Positions 1-8,496 of a stretch of 64,000 bases of DNA are shown in pieces (within the stretch, counting starts at the first letter, position 1; the number at the start of each line of letters is the position of its first letter). This DNA comes from Bacteroidales bacterium (lineage in GTDB: Bacteria; Bacteroidota; Bacteroidia; Bacteroidales; UBA3824): the NCBI GenBank assembly GCA_016286055.1, contig JAEERW010000002.1, positions 392,458-456,457 of the forward strand, read 5' to 3'. The translations under genes were made by a program, and so were the position numbers. The notes under the pieces were generated by a model. It saw nothing but the letters and a program-made list of their open reading frames with translations. It was not told the DNA's origin and ran no database searches.

Positions 1-38
1 AATGCTACTATTGTTATGCGGAGTATAACATTCTTCAT
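1..38 (-). CDS. 5' end of an exported-protein gene (partial)
   Basis: Only the first 12 codons are inside the window. They read MKNVILRITIVA, which looks like the positively charged start and early hydrophobic core of a signal peptide. A good Bacteroidota promoter lies 44-74 bases upstream on the same strand (82-112), which supports this as a real gene start running off the left edge. Nothing can be said about function. The alternative is chance, because the visible part is very short. Confidence 0.4.
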   Translation of the reverse strand, partial: MKNVILRITIVA

Positions 39-81
39 AAATACAATTCTTTTCGTTGTAACAAACAAAGTCTTAAAAATG

Positions 82-112
82 CAAATATAAGAAATGTGAT
101 TTACTTTTTCAA
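82..112 (-). promoter_or_regulatory. Bacteroidota-type promoter for the left-edge gene
   Basis: On the minus strand there is a perfect TAnnTTTG -7 box (TATATTTG, 82-89) preceded by TTG (110-112) at a spacing of 20 nt, the spacing usual for the Bacteroidota housekeeping sigma factor. It points at the ATG at 38. Confidence 0.6.
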
Positions 113-145
113 GCAATAATAAGGAATTTAACAAAAAAATTGCAT

Positions 146-1318
146 TTATCCAACCTTTTTACATTGGATTAAAACTTTAGAGCCATTGTAAAGGGTTGTA
201 GCAAAAAGATAAATATTGCCACCATCTTTAATTTTAAGCTTTTTCTTTAATATGTCAGCCTTTTCTGGAAAATTGCGTACTGCAATATTGGCAGTTCCTA
301 TACCTACAAAATCTTTTGGCTGCGCTATTTTTTCTACAAAAAACCGTCGTCCGGGGAAATTGCAAACATCGTGGTTCGAAACATACAAGTGGCTTGAAAC
401 ATGTAATTTGTTCACAGCAAAAGCTTTTGAAATCAATTTAAATGCGCCCGATTTCATCACTGAAGCATTTGGTTCAAAAAGATATTTACCAACGAGGTCA
501 GAATCTTGACAAAAGGCTACTGCGCAATCCCGTTCGCTATATAGGCTATACGAAAAACGTTGGTGGTCGTTTACCGTAAAAATCTGCGGATCTGATACAT
601 AATCTTTTTGAAGCACCACAAGCACCTCTTTGCACTCGTTGGCAGTGGCTACTATATGTATCTCTCTAACATTGTGGAGTTTTGCAACAATATCAGCGAT
701 ATCAATCATTGGCGAAAGTTTTATCATTACCACATCCGCTTTTTGAATCAAAACATCTTGAAAACAGAGAATGTCGGGCTCGCAATCTTCAATACAGACA
801 GTTTTTTTTCCAGCAGAATTACGGCGGGCAGGGTCGATAAAAACAAGATTAAACCGTTGCGCAGTGTTTTTTATAAATTCTACACCATCGGTATTGAAAA
901 AATAGGCATTGGTGCGGTGCAAAACATCAAAATTATGTTTCACCACATCGTACAGAGCGTTGTTGCGTTCAACATAAACGGCGTTGGAAAATTTTTTGCT
1001 CATCAAAAAAAAATCCACGCCAAACCCACCTGTTAAGTCAACACAATTATCAAACGAAGACAGCAACCTCTCCCCTATCTCTTTTTTATAATTGGCAGTA
1101 AAAAAAGAAGAACACTGCTCCAATGGAAGGTGAGGGGGATATATCAAATCGGCGTTTTCTGCCCATTGAGGCATTTTACGGCGCATAATCTGACGTCCGG
1201 CAATTTGACGAAGCACAAATTTAGAGTCGACATTATCGCTATCGCGCAGTTTTAGAGCCAAAGAGTTGACATCGCTATCTGCGTATTGCACAATAAGTTT
1301 ACTCTCAGCCTCAGTCAT
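146..1318 (-). CDS. PG_1098-like class I SAM-dependent methyltransferase (THUMP-like domain)
   Basis: This is a predicted SAM-dependent methyltransferase, probably acting on RNA, of the family typified by Porphyromonas PG_1098. It has a Rossmann motif I (DLTGGFG, residues 94-100) and a DPARR motif (162-166) in the place of the D/NPPY-type catalytic motif, followed by a C-terminal THUMP-like/ferredoxin-like region. The longest ORF begins at a TTG (1324) that overlaps the stop of the upstream ligase gene. I prefer the ATG at 1318, 2 bp after that stop, giving 390 aa. It is the last gene of the long minus-strand operon, but the family is widespread in Bacteroidota outside such clusters, so it may be a housekeeping passenger. 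The substrate is unknown. Confidence 0.8.
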   Translation of the reverse strand: MTEAESKLIVQYADSDVNSLALKLRDSDNVDSKFVLRQIAGRQIMRRKMPQWAENADLIYPPHLPLEQCSSFFTANYKKEIGERLLSSFDNCVDLTGGFGVDFFLMSKKFSNAVYVERNNALYDVVKHNFDVLHRTNAYFFNTDGVEFIKNTAQRFNLVFIDPARRNSAGKKTVCIEDCEPDILCFQDVLIQKADVVMIKLSPMIDIADIVAKLHNVREIHIVATANECKEVLVVLQKDYVSDPQIFTVNDHQRFSYSLYSERDCAVAFCQDSDLVGKYLFEPNASVMKSGAFKLISKAFAVNKLHVSSHLYVSNHDVCNFPGRRFFVEKIAQPKDFVGIGTANIAVRNFPEKADILKKKLKIKDGGNIYLFATTLYNGSKVLIQCKKVG

Positions 1319-1320
1319 AA

Positions 1321-2625
1321 TCAAGAATTCTGACGATAAAACTTTCGGTCTAATTTGCCATTGTAAGTGCGCTGAATTTTGTCGGCTTGTTCGTAATAAA
1401 ACGGCACTTTAAAGTTTTCCACTTTGTCTTTGAAAAATAGTGCAATTTCTTTTTTAGACACCACCGAAGATGGCACGTAGATAAGTTTGAGAGCCGTACC
1501 TAAAACTGGATGTGGAGCAGCCACGCAGATGCAATCGGATATTTGTGGCATCGACAAGGCAATACTTTCTACTTCGGTTGGCGCCACTTTGAATCCGCCT
1601 GTATTGATTACATCATCTGAACGTCCAAATATGCGCAACATACCATCCTCGTCTATTTTGCCAAAATCAGATGTGTAGATAGTATTATTTTTCATTATCT
1701 TACGTGTAAGTTCCTCATCGCAGGCATAACCGCTCATAATGGTATTGCCTGAACACGAGATAAGGCCTTCGGGAGTGATGATGATTTTTGAATGGCTCAT
1801 AGGACGTCCGAGGCAACCTTCGAGGCAGCGTCCGTCGTTGAAATTATATGTGGAGATAATGCCGGTTTCGGTAGAGGCATATGTGTTGTAAAGACGGCTC
1901 TGAGGCAGAGTTTCGCAAAGCTTAAGCATATCTGAATGTGAAATAGGAGCCGCACCTGTTTCGATAAAATCAATTTTAGAAGCGTAGCGTTTAAACTTTT
2001 CTCCGCTAAACTGCAATAAGATACGGATAGCGCTTGGCACCAAAAATGTGGCGAACTTGGTAAATGGGAGATCCAAGGCTGTAAAAAAGTCGTTGACATT
2101 TTTCATTCCCTCGGTAATAATCAGCGTAGCTCCTTGTATTACAGTAGGATACACCTTTGAAAGACTACCTATATGGTTAAAAGGACCAGCCACCACAAAA
2201 GCCAAATTGTGAGTAAACTTCTGCCCCTCAACCAGATTTTCGCCATCGGCCACAATAGCGCGGTGGCTAATCATCACGCCTTTTTTCTTGCCAGTGGTGC
2301 CCGTGGTAAAGAGAATGTCGGCAGTGCCTTCGGGGGTTTTAAAACCCTTAACCAATTTGGCAACCTCCTTGAATCCCTCCTCAGGAACGTCTTTTTCTAA
2401 GGGGACAGCAACAGAGCCGTTGACATGCAGGCCAAAATATGTGAGCAGAAAATCTATATCCTGCGACACTCGGAACACTACTACCTCATTTTTGGGCAGG
2501 GAGGCGGTTTTGTCCAGAATCTTTTGCCACAACTCGCTATACGTAAGAGTGTTATCTCCGCAAATTACCGCTGGTTTGGTAGGATATAGTTCTGAATTGC
2601 GTTTTATAAAATCTTCAAAAATCAT
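1321..2625 (-). CDS. AMP-dependent acyl-ACP/acyl-CoA ligase (ANL family)
   Basis: This adenylate-forming enzyme probably activates a carboxylic acid starter (aryl or acyl) and loads it on an adjacent ACP. Visible motifs are the P-loop FTTGTTGKKKG (106-116), YASTETG, the hinge region with GRSDDVINTGGFK, and the C-terminal catalytic lysine (NGK, about residue 424). At 434 aa it is shorter than typical acyl-CoA ligases (500-560 aa), with a reduced N-terminal domain as in the starter ligases of aryl-polyene clusters. Its start overlaps the stop of the ACP gene by 4 bp (ATGA), so the pair is probably translationally coupled. The starter substrate cannot be read from sequence. Confidence 0.85.
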   Translation of the reverse strand: MIFEDFIKRNSELYPTKPAVICGDNTLTYSELWQKILDKTASLPKNEVVVFRVSQDIDFLLTYFGLHVNGSVAVPLEKDVPEEGFKEVAKLVKGFKTPEGTADILFTTGTTGKKKGVMISHRAIVADGENLVEGQKFTHNLAFVVAGPFNHIGSLSKVYPTVIQGATLIITEGMKNVNDFFTALDLPFTKFATFLVPSAIRILLQFSGEKFKRYASKIDFIETGAAPISHSDMLKLCETLPQSRLYNTYASTETGIISTYNFNDGRCLEGCLGRPMSHSKIIITPEGLISCSGNTIMSGYACDEELTRKIMKNNTIYTSDFGKIDEDGMLRIFGRSDDVINTGGFKVAPTEVESIALSMPQISDCICVAAPHPVLGTALKLIYVPSSVVSKKEIALFFKDKVENFKVPFYYEQADKIQRTYNGKLDRKFYRQNS

Positions 2626-2846
2626 TTCTCCTTCAATTTGGTTTCTACAAGGGATACTATGCTGTCGATAGTCATAAAATTCTTTGGGGTAGCGTCTTCG
2701 GAATTTAAACTGATTTTAAATTCTTCGGACAATACAGCCAACACAGTGGTAACGGCAAGCGAATCCATAGCACTGAACAAAAAGTCAGAAGACCAGTCCA
2801 CTGTGGGGAGTGCGTCTTCAAGCAGGGTAAGTATTTTTTCTTTCAT
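2622..2846 (-). CDS. Acyl carrier protein (third of the cluster)
   Basis: This small acidic protein of 74 aa has the phosphopantetheine attachment motif DSL (Ser29) in AMDSLAVTT and the helical pattern of acyl carrier proteins. The motif is DSLA rather than the DSLD/DSLE of fatty-acid AcpP, which suggests a specialised ACP. It lies directly before the AMP-ligase (4 bp overlap) and 19 bp after the acyltransferase gene, so it probably receives the acid activated by that ligase. Confidence 0.88.
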   Translation of the reverse strand: MKEKILTLLEDALPTVDWSSDFLFSAMDSLAVTTVLAVLSEEFKISLNSEDATPKNFMTIDSIVSLVETKLKEK

Positions 2847-2865
2847 AGAGCAAAAATATTAACTA

Positions 2866-4005
2866 TTATAAATATAACAACTTGTTTTCTATGGGATTAG
2901 AATATATTTTCAACATTATTTCCCTGATAGTGTCCAAGTTGTATGTGTTATATTTTTCAAGCATCTTAAGATGCTGCAAAAAGTCATTTTTGTGTGTTTC
3001 ATTATAATAATCCGAGTAGGTATTGTTGCCAGAAAGCATATCGTGAGCTATATAGTTGTTTGGATACAGACGGTATGCGGCAATGATACGACGGTCGATA
3101 AGCTTGGCAACCTGTTTATGAAACTCATTGTTGGTAAGACTGTTGTGCAAACAGAGTTCTTCGTTGGATATGGGTTTGCAAATTTCAAAGTGTACACGGC
3201 CTTTGAATTGTGTAATTCCGGTTAAAATACTCTCAAGGTCTTCACCAGGTTTCTTTACGTAACGTTCTTTCTGTGAGTGGTAAAGTTCCAAAGATTTAAG
3301 TATGTCGCAAGGTTCCCATTCGTAAGATACGCTAATCGGCACTATGTGGAGGTCTAACAATGCCTTTTCCCTATTGCTGGCACCACTCATACAAAACATC
3401 TTGATAATACCTTGGTCGGTGGCGTCCAAGCCGTTTTTGGTGCGTCCGTTGCGCTGAGCTATCCACACCGACTGTTTTTTTTCAGTAATAGCATACCTGA
3501 TATACTCCGACAAATGCTGTGAAAAAGTGTAGAAATCCTTAATATTGCCTGAAGGACGTTGTACAACAAACATTTTGTTAGCCTTTCCTATGTCGGTGAT
3601 CAAACTTGTCATCATTAGGTTTGATCCAAAAGTAATCTCGGTGGTTTCAAAGCCCTGTTTAACAAGATAATACTGAAACAACGACGAATCTAACATAATA
3701 TCCCTGTGGTTCGACACAAAGAGATATCTTGTATTTTTGTCGAGATGTTCGATGCCGGAACATGAAAATTCTGATATACTGCGTTTTATAATCTGTTCGT
3801 TAACCTTGAACATAGTATCGTGCTGAAACTCGCGCACAGTTTTAAACGAAGTTATCCTCTCCTTTACCGACTCTAAATCATCGTCGGGGTATATAAAAGA
3901 CGCCAAAACAGGGAACACCTCGCTGTGAGCTATTCGTTGCATCGCTGCGGGAATCTCTGATTCGTAATACGGCCGTATGTCGTCGAACTTCGGATTATTG
4001 TTCAT
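2866..4005 (-). CDS. Lysophospholipid-acyltransferase-like protein (PlsC/PlsB superfamily)
   Basis: This 379-aa acyltransferase-superfamily protein has an acceptor-site motif SNHRDIMLD around His100. The usual family motif is H-x4-D. Here an Asp is two residues after the His and another six after, so the catalytic Asp is either D102 or displaced. A few Bacteroidota 1-acylglycerol-3-phosphate acyltransferase-like proteins share this form. A conserved basic block (AQRNGRTKNG) lies where the FPEGTR-like glycerophosphate-binding motif would be. The gene overlaps the upstream oxidoreductase by 11 bp and belongs to the polyene-type operon. It probably transfers an ACP-bound acyl chain to a glycerol, sugar or lipid hydroxyl. 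The acceptor is unknown. Confidence 0.75.
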   Translation of the reverse strand: MNNNPKFDDIRPYYESEIPAAMQRIAHSEVFPVLASFIYPDDDLESVKERITSFKTVREFQHDTMFKVNEQIIKRSISEFSCSGIEHLDKNTRYLFVSNHRDIMLDSSLFQYYLVKQGFETTEITFGSNLMMTSLITDIGKANKMFVVQRPSGNIKDFYTFSQHLSEYIRYAITEKKQSVWIAQRNGRTKNGLDATDQGIIKMFCMSGASNREKALLDLHIVPISVSYEWEPCDILKSLELYHSQKERYVKKPGEDLESILTGITQFKGRVHFEICKPISNEELCLHNSLTNNEFHKQVAKLIDRRIIAAYRLYPNNYIAHDMLSGNNTYSDYYNETHKNDFLQHLKMLEKYNTYNLDTIREIMLKIYSNPIENKLLYL

Positions 4006-5506
4006 TACGCAGTTTATTGATTATATAATTATTGCCCAAAACAGCTTCGGAGGTCATTACGGCAGTAAGCGGAACTCCGCAAAAGCCGTGAAGACTTACA
4101 TTCTGCCCTGTAAGGAACAAGTTGCTAAGTTTAGTAGCCACAGGCACTTGCGACAACATAATATTGTTGCAATCTTTAGAAAAGCCGAAGAGTGCGCCGT
4201 CTACCACACCGTAGTAATCCCTGATAGTTAGCGGTGTTGACGACAATACATTTTCGATACAGCCTTGGAAACCAGGATGAAACTTATCTAACTGCTTTAA
4301 AATGTTCACCGTTTGTATATGCTTAAAAGTTTCATAATCGTGTCCACGGTGGCCTGAAATAGTTTTTTCCCATTGTCTAACGGTATCAAACGGCATAGGG
4401 GCTGTCACCAAGGCTGTGGCAGCATATCTGCCCTGTCCAGTGCGAGGTGGGGTCATAAACATAAAACCCAAAGGCCATTGGTCTGATACTTTTCCAAAAT
4501 CCCAAACTTTTGAATAGTCGGTCATAAAATACTCGCAATAGTCGAGGTATTCAAAAGCGGAGTTTTTAAGCTTGATATAAAGCGAAAAAGCCGAATAAGA
4601 ATTGGGAATACACTCCAAACGCGAACGGTAAGACTTTGGCAACGCCTGAGAATCAGTGATTTTAATCAGCGAACAAGGATGAATGTCGGATATATATATG
4701 TCTGATTGGTACAAATTGTCGTTGTCGGTTTTCACACCAGTGATGTTTCTGCCTTCGGTCAATATGCAAGCAGCCTTTTCGTTGGTATAAATTTCGCCGC
4801 CATTGTCGGTGATCACATTAGCAAGCAGCTTGGCGAAATCTCCGCTCGAATTTTCAAACCGAGAAATGCCGTTGATATACGATGAGCTTATGATGGCGTG
4901 GATATAAGCGGGAGTAACGCCAGCCCTGCCGCCATAAAGAGTGTTGGTATATGCCACTATACTCCTGAGCTTGGGATTTTTAATATATTTGGCAATAAAC
5001 CCGTCTGCCGGCATCAGGAAATCATCGGTAGATTGGAAAAAGTCCATACCCACATATCCCTCCGACGGTCGCAAATTAAAGAGATCCACCTTATTGGAAA
5101 TATTGAAAATTGCCTTCACATATTCTTCAAGATTCTCTTTTTCGTCGGGGAAATAATTAGAAAGCGACCTTATAAATCCCTCTTTGCCAGTGGCTATCGA
5201 ATACCTTTGATGATCCTCTTCAAAATAAAGCACATCGCAACAATCGCTGTTGTTCTGACGGATTTTAATTTTGTCTTCGATGCCGAGATAACGGCAAATG
5301 CGCCTGATATTACCATTGGGTTGCATTCCGCACACGATATGCATTCCAGTGTCAAACACCTCGTTGAAACGGCAGAAAGATTGCAAACCGCCTCCTATCG
5401 AAGAATTTTTCTCCAAAACAGTAACCTTAAGCCCCTCTTTGGCAAGGATAGCTCCCGTAAAAAGGCCTCCCAGACCTGCCCCGATAATTAAGACTGACTT
5501 TGTCAT
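3995..5506 (-). CDS. CrtI/carotenoid-isomerase-like FAD-dependent oxidoreductase (second copy)
   Basis: This 503-aa flavoprotein belongs to the phytoene desaturase/carotenoid isomerase/retinol saturase family. An N-terminal dinucleotide-binding motif GAGLGG (9-14) is followed by the ExxxxxGG region (LEKNSSIGGGLQSF) and a C-terminal FAD-contact region (LFLTGQNVSLHGFCGVPLTA) characteristic of the family. It overlaps the preceding paralogue by 4 bp and the next gene by 11 bp. In a cluster without any terpenoid synthase, a role in desaturating or isomerising a polyketide-type polyene is more likely than carotenoid synthesis; this is inference. It is a divergent paralogue of the gene at 5503-7005. 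Confidence 0.8.
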   Translation of the reverse strand: MTKSVLIIGAGLGGLFTGAILAKEGLKVTVLEKNSSIGGGLQSFCRFNEVFDTGMHIVCGMQPNGNIRRICRYLGIEDKIKIRQNNSDCCDVLYFEEDHQRYSIATGKEGFIRSLSNYFPDEKENLEEYVKAIFNISNKVDLFNLRPSEGYVGMDFFQSTDDFLMPADGFIAKYIKNPKLRSIVAYTNTLYGGRAGVTPAYIHAIISSSYINGISRFENSSGDFAKLLANVITDNGGEIYTNEKAACILTEGRNITGVKTDNDNLYQSDIYISDIHPCSLIKITDSQALPKSYRSRLECIPNSYSAFSLYIKLKNSAFEYLDYCEYFMTDYSKVWDFGKVSDQWPLGFMFMTPPRTGQGRYAATALVTAPMPFDTVRQWEKTISGHRGHDYETFKHIQTVNILKQLDKFHPGFQGCIENVLSSTPLTIRDYYGVVDGALFGFSKDCNNIMLSQVPVATKLSNLFLTGQNVSLHGFCGVPLTAVMTSEAVLGNNYIINKLRNEQ

Positions 5507-7005
5507 TGATTAGCCTCCCTTATTTGTTGGTAAATAGTTGCGGCAGTAAGAAATTCGCTACAAGTAACTATGGAGCCTACAATTACGCCCAGTATGCCAT
5601 GCGAATTGATATTCTGACCTGTTTGAAACACATTTGGTATTCTGGTACGATGTGGTACTCTGCACGCTGCCCCAAGGCTGACATCTTTGGCTATGCCATA
5701 CATCGAACCATCTTTGGTGCTGGTGTAATCATAATATGTTAACGGTGTGGAAGTATAGTAATGTTTAAGCGATTGTCTCAGACCCGGAAACTGTCGTTCA
5801 ACCGTCGACAACAGTTTCTCCGCTTTTTCGGTCTTGAATTTTTCGTAGTCGCTGCCACGATGTCCGCTCTTTGTGCCAAACCAAGGTTTCAAATCGGAGT
5901 ATTGCATATATGACAGAATCACCCCAGAAACTGCGTATTTAGGATTGTCGCTATTGCAAAAATGCATATAGAGCCATCCTTTGGGCCATTCTTCGCTGGT
6001 GTAATATTCGCAGTTCCAAGGAGACGTACCATTGTAACTATAAAAATTGCTATTCATATAAGGCACTGCGTTTTCGTTGAAATGAAGATACACAGAAAAA
6101 CCACCGACAGTTTGAGGAATAGCTTGAATACGGTTTCTAAACGACTGACGTATAAGCTTGGAGTCGATCATCTCCAGAGTTTTTTCAGGATGAGCATCAG
6201 AAATCACATAGTCTGCCTCAAAGAAAGTATCTTGATGCGAAACCACGCCCGAAGCCTTGTTTTCATCGCAAACTATTTTTTCAACCTTTTGGTTGGTAAG
6301 CACCATGCCTCCATATTTTTCAATAGTATTTTTCAACGAAACAGCCACTACATCGCTGCCTCCCACAATACGGAATGCGCTCTGATTATAGAAATCGGTA
6401 ATAAAGGCGTGTGTAGCAAAAGGTGTCTTGTCTTTTTCGGCAGCATAAAGCGGAAGATTGCCTACCACCACGTTTTTTAAAAGCTCGTCGTTAAAAATCT
6501 CGTCGATAACCTCGTTGATAGATACCATCTGGTATTTCATATTGAGCACTTCGTCGGAATCGGCAGTTTTCAGCGAGTGCAACGACGACGCTCCTGCCAC
6601 ATTCTCCACCAATGTGAAATACTTATTAAGGTTGTCTTTCTCTTTTGGAAAATATTGCGACATCTGCTCCAAATACGCCTCCCTGCCGTTTGCGAAACAA
6701 AAGTTTTGACCAGCAAGCGACACAATATCGTATGCCAAGGGGTTCAACGGCGACAACGTAATATCTTTTCTAACTTCAAGATAGTTCAACAAGGAATCCA
6801 ATGTCTGCCCCTTAGCAGCACTACCCACGAAATGCATGCCGGTTTCGAATCTGGCCCCACGACGGCTGAAACATTGCAGGCAACCGCCTATCTGGGCACC
6901 TTGCTCCAATACTACAACATGGTAACCATTTTTGGCGAGAATAGTGCCGCATGCAAGACCGCCAAGCCCACTGCCGATAATCACAACTTTCTTGTTGTCA
7001 GACAT
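5503..7005 (-). CDS. CrtI/carotenoid-isomerase-like FAD-dependent oxidoreductase (first copy)
   Basis: This 500-aa member of the same family as the next gene has GSGLGG (11-16), LEQGAQIGGCLQCF, and a C-terminal FAD-binding stretch NVFQTGQNINSHGILGV. The two proteins align over their full length, both with a GMHxVxG segment after the Rossmann region, but they are clearly diverged, so the duplication is old and each copy probably has its own substrate or step. The ATG at 7005 lies inside the end of the glycosyltransferase gene (8 bp overlap). Carotenoid isomerases and retinol saturases share the fold, so the reaction (desaturation, saturation or isomerisation) is unassigned. Confidence 0.8.
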   Translation of the reverse strand: MSDNKKVVIIGSGLGGLACGTILAKNGYHVVVLEQGAQIGGCLQCFSRRGARFETGMHFVGSAAKGQTLDSLLNYLEVRKDITLSPLNPLAYDIVSLAGQNFCFANGREAYLEQMSQYFPKEKDNLNKYFTLVENVAGASSLHSLKTADSDEVLNMKYQMVSINEVIDEIFNDELLKNVVVGNLPLYAAEKDKTPFATHAFITDFYNQSAFRIVGGSDVVAVSLKNTIEKYGGMVLTNQKVEKIVCDENKASGVVSHQDTFFEADYVISDAHPEKTLEMIDSKLIRQSFRNRIQAIPQTVGGFSVYLHFNENAVPYMNSNFYSYNGTSPWNCEYYTSEEWPKGWLYMHFCNSDNPKYAVSGVILSYMQYSDLKPWFGTKSGHRGSDYEKFKTEKAEKLLSTVERQFPGLRQSLKHYYTSTPLTYYDYTSTKDGSMYGIAKDVSLGAACRVPHRTRIPNVFQTGQNINSHGILGVIVGSIVTCSEFLTAATIYQQIREANQ

Positions 7006-8488
7006 ATTGCTCTATTTTATTACAGATTTCTGAATATTTTTCTACATATTTCTTGCGCACAAACGATGCCTGCTGAATTTCAGTGCCAATGTTGTCGAGT
7101 TCTTGTCGCAAAAACGGCTTACCCACTTCTATGTATATAGGGCTGTTGTGCAATAGGTATTTGTTTTTTGGGAGGGCCTTCCCTGTTCCATAGAGATACA
7201 TGGGGAGTACGTCTACTCCAAGTTTTTTGGCTATATAGAACGCACCTTGATGGAAACGTCCAATCTTGCAGTCTTTTGAGCGTGTTCCTTCTGGGAAAAC
7301 CGCTATGCTATAGCCTCTTGAAACAAGATTTTCGAGCTTTGGCATAAGATTGTCGATACCCATGGCTACGGGATAGTATTCGGCGTGGCGTATCATAAAG
7401 CCGTAAAAGGGATTGTTCCATACCCAGTTGTTGGTAAGAAAAATAATCTTATGGGTGAGCACCAACTGGCACATTAAATCAAAGTGCGACTGATGGTTGC
7501 ATATCACTACCCTCGGAGTTTCAAAGTTGATTCCATCTGCCACCTTGTACGAAAATTTGGTACCCGGTATACCATGCACAAACACAACAAATTTTGACAT
7601 TGCTTGAATAAACTTGTGCAAGCGGAGCTGTTTTTTTTCTGTCATTTTGCCAATAGTGACATAGAGCCAAACCCAAGGCGTTATCAAACAGAACATTGCC
7701 ACACAAAAAAACAAAGCGGCATACAAAGTGCGCAAGTACTTATACACAAAACGAAAACTCCTTACAGGAATAGAATACACAATTGTAAGAATACACAGAA
7801 TAGTGTTGAGCACAAAAATTCTTGCAAAATCCTTAACAGGACGGAAATGGCTTACTCTCTCTTCGGCAGGTGGATAATAAACCTTGATTGGCACAGTAAC
7901 TATTTTAACGCCATGCCACGACGGTAAAACCAAAAGTTCAAGTTCGGCCTCGTAACGTGCCGACACCAAGGCTAATCCGTAAAGTTTTTTTAATGGATAG
8001 AGCCTATAACCCGATTGTGTGTCGCCGAGTTTCTGTCCAGTTTGCAACAAAAACCAAAAGTCGGCAAACTTGTTGGCAAAACGGCTTCCCTTGCTGCGGG
8101 TTACCCCCTCCATATTTCTTTCGCCCACAACCAGACAGCCGGGATGCTCCACATTTGCGTTTAAAAACAATGAAATATCTTCAGGATAATGCTGTCCGTC
8201 GCCATCGAGTGTAATGGCATAGGCGAATCCCATTTGGAGCGCTTTTTTAAAACCACGTTTCAAAGCGTAGCCCTTGCCATGGTTCTTATTGTACTCCACT
8301 ATGGTAATACCTTCTATTTGATGAATGATTTCTCCAGTAGAATCGGTGCTGCCATCGTTTACCACAATCACATCGAAGCATCTATCAAGACTTTGCAAAA
8401 CAACGTCACGGATTGTTTTCTCGTTGTTGTAAACAGGTATTACAACACATATACCTCTGTCTTTCAATAGCTGCTTCTGGGCTTCCAT
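6998..8488 (-). CDS. Glycosyltransferase family 2 - lysophospholipid acyltransferase fusion
   Basis: This is a two-domain membrane protein. Residues 12-210 form a GT2 domain (CVVIPVYN, VVNDGSTD, DGDGQH at 95-100) close to dolichyl-phosphate mannose synthases. A hydrophobic stretch at about 225-280 follows. The C-terminal part is a PlsC-type acyltransferase with an intact NHQSHFD (331-337) and FPEGTR (398-403). The longest ORF begins at TTG 8494; the ATG at 8488, 8 bp after the upstream stop, is the better start (496 aa). The fusion suggests that one protein both glycosylates and acylates the cluster product or a lipid carrier at the inner membrane. Such fusions occur in flexirubin/aryl-polyene-type clusters. 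Substrates are inferred only. Confidence 0.82.
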   Translation of the reverse strand: MEAQKQLLKDRGICVVIPVYNNEKTIRDVVLQSLDRCFDVIVVNDGSTDSTGEIIHQIEGITIVEYNKNHGKGYALKRGFKKALQMGFAYAITLDGDGQHYPEDISLFLNANVEHPGCLVVGERNMEGVTRSKGSRFANKFADFWFLLQTGQKLGDTQSGYRLYPLKKLYGLALVSARYEAELELLVLPSWHGVKIVTVPIKVYYPPAEERVSHFRPVKDFARIFVLNTILCILTIVYSIPVRSFRFVYKYLRTLYAALFFCVAMFCLITPWVWLYVTIGKMTEKKQLRLHKFIQAMSKFVVFVHGIPGTKFSYKVADGINFETPRVVICNHQSHFDLMCQLVLTHKIIFLTNNWVWNNPFYGFMIRHAEYYPVAMGIDNLMPKLENLVSRGYSIAVFPEGTRSKDCKIGRFHQGAFYIAKKLGVDVLPMYLYGTGKALPKNKYLLHNSPIYIEVGKPFLRQELDNIGTEIQQASFVRKKYVEKYSEICNKIEQYV

Positions 8489-8496
8489 GGTCAATA

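Noticed and set aside
1322..1324. TTG start for the PG_1098-like methyltransferase
   Set aside because: It overlaps the preceding stop; an ATG two codons later (1318) gives normal 2-bp spacing.
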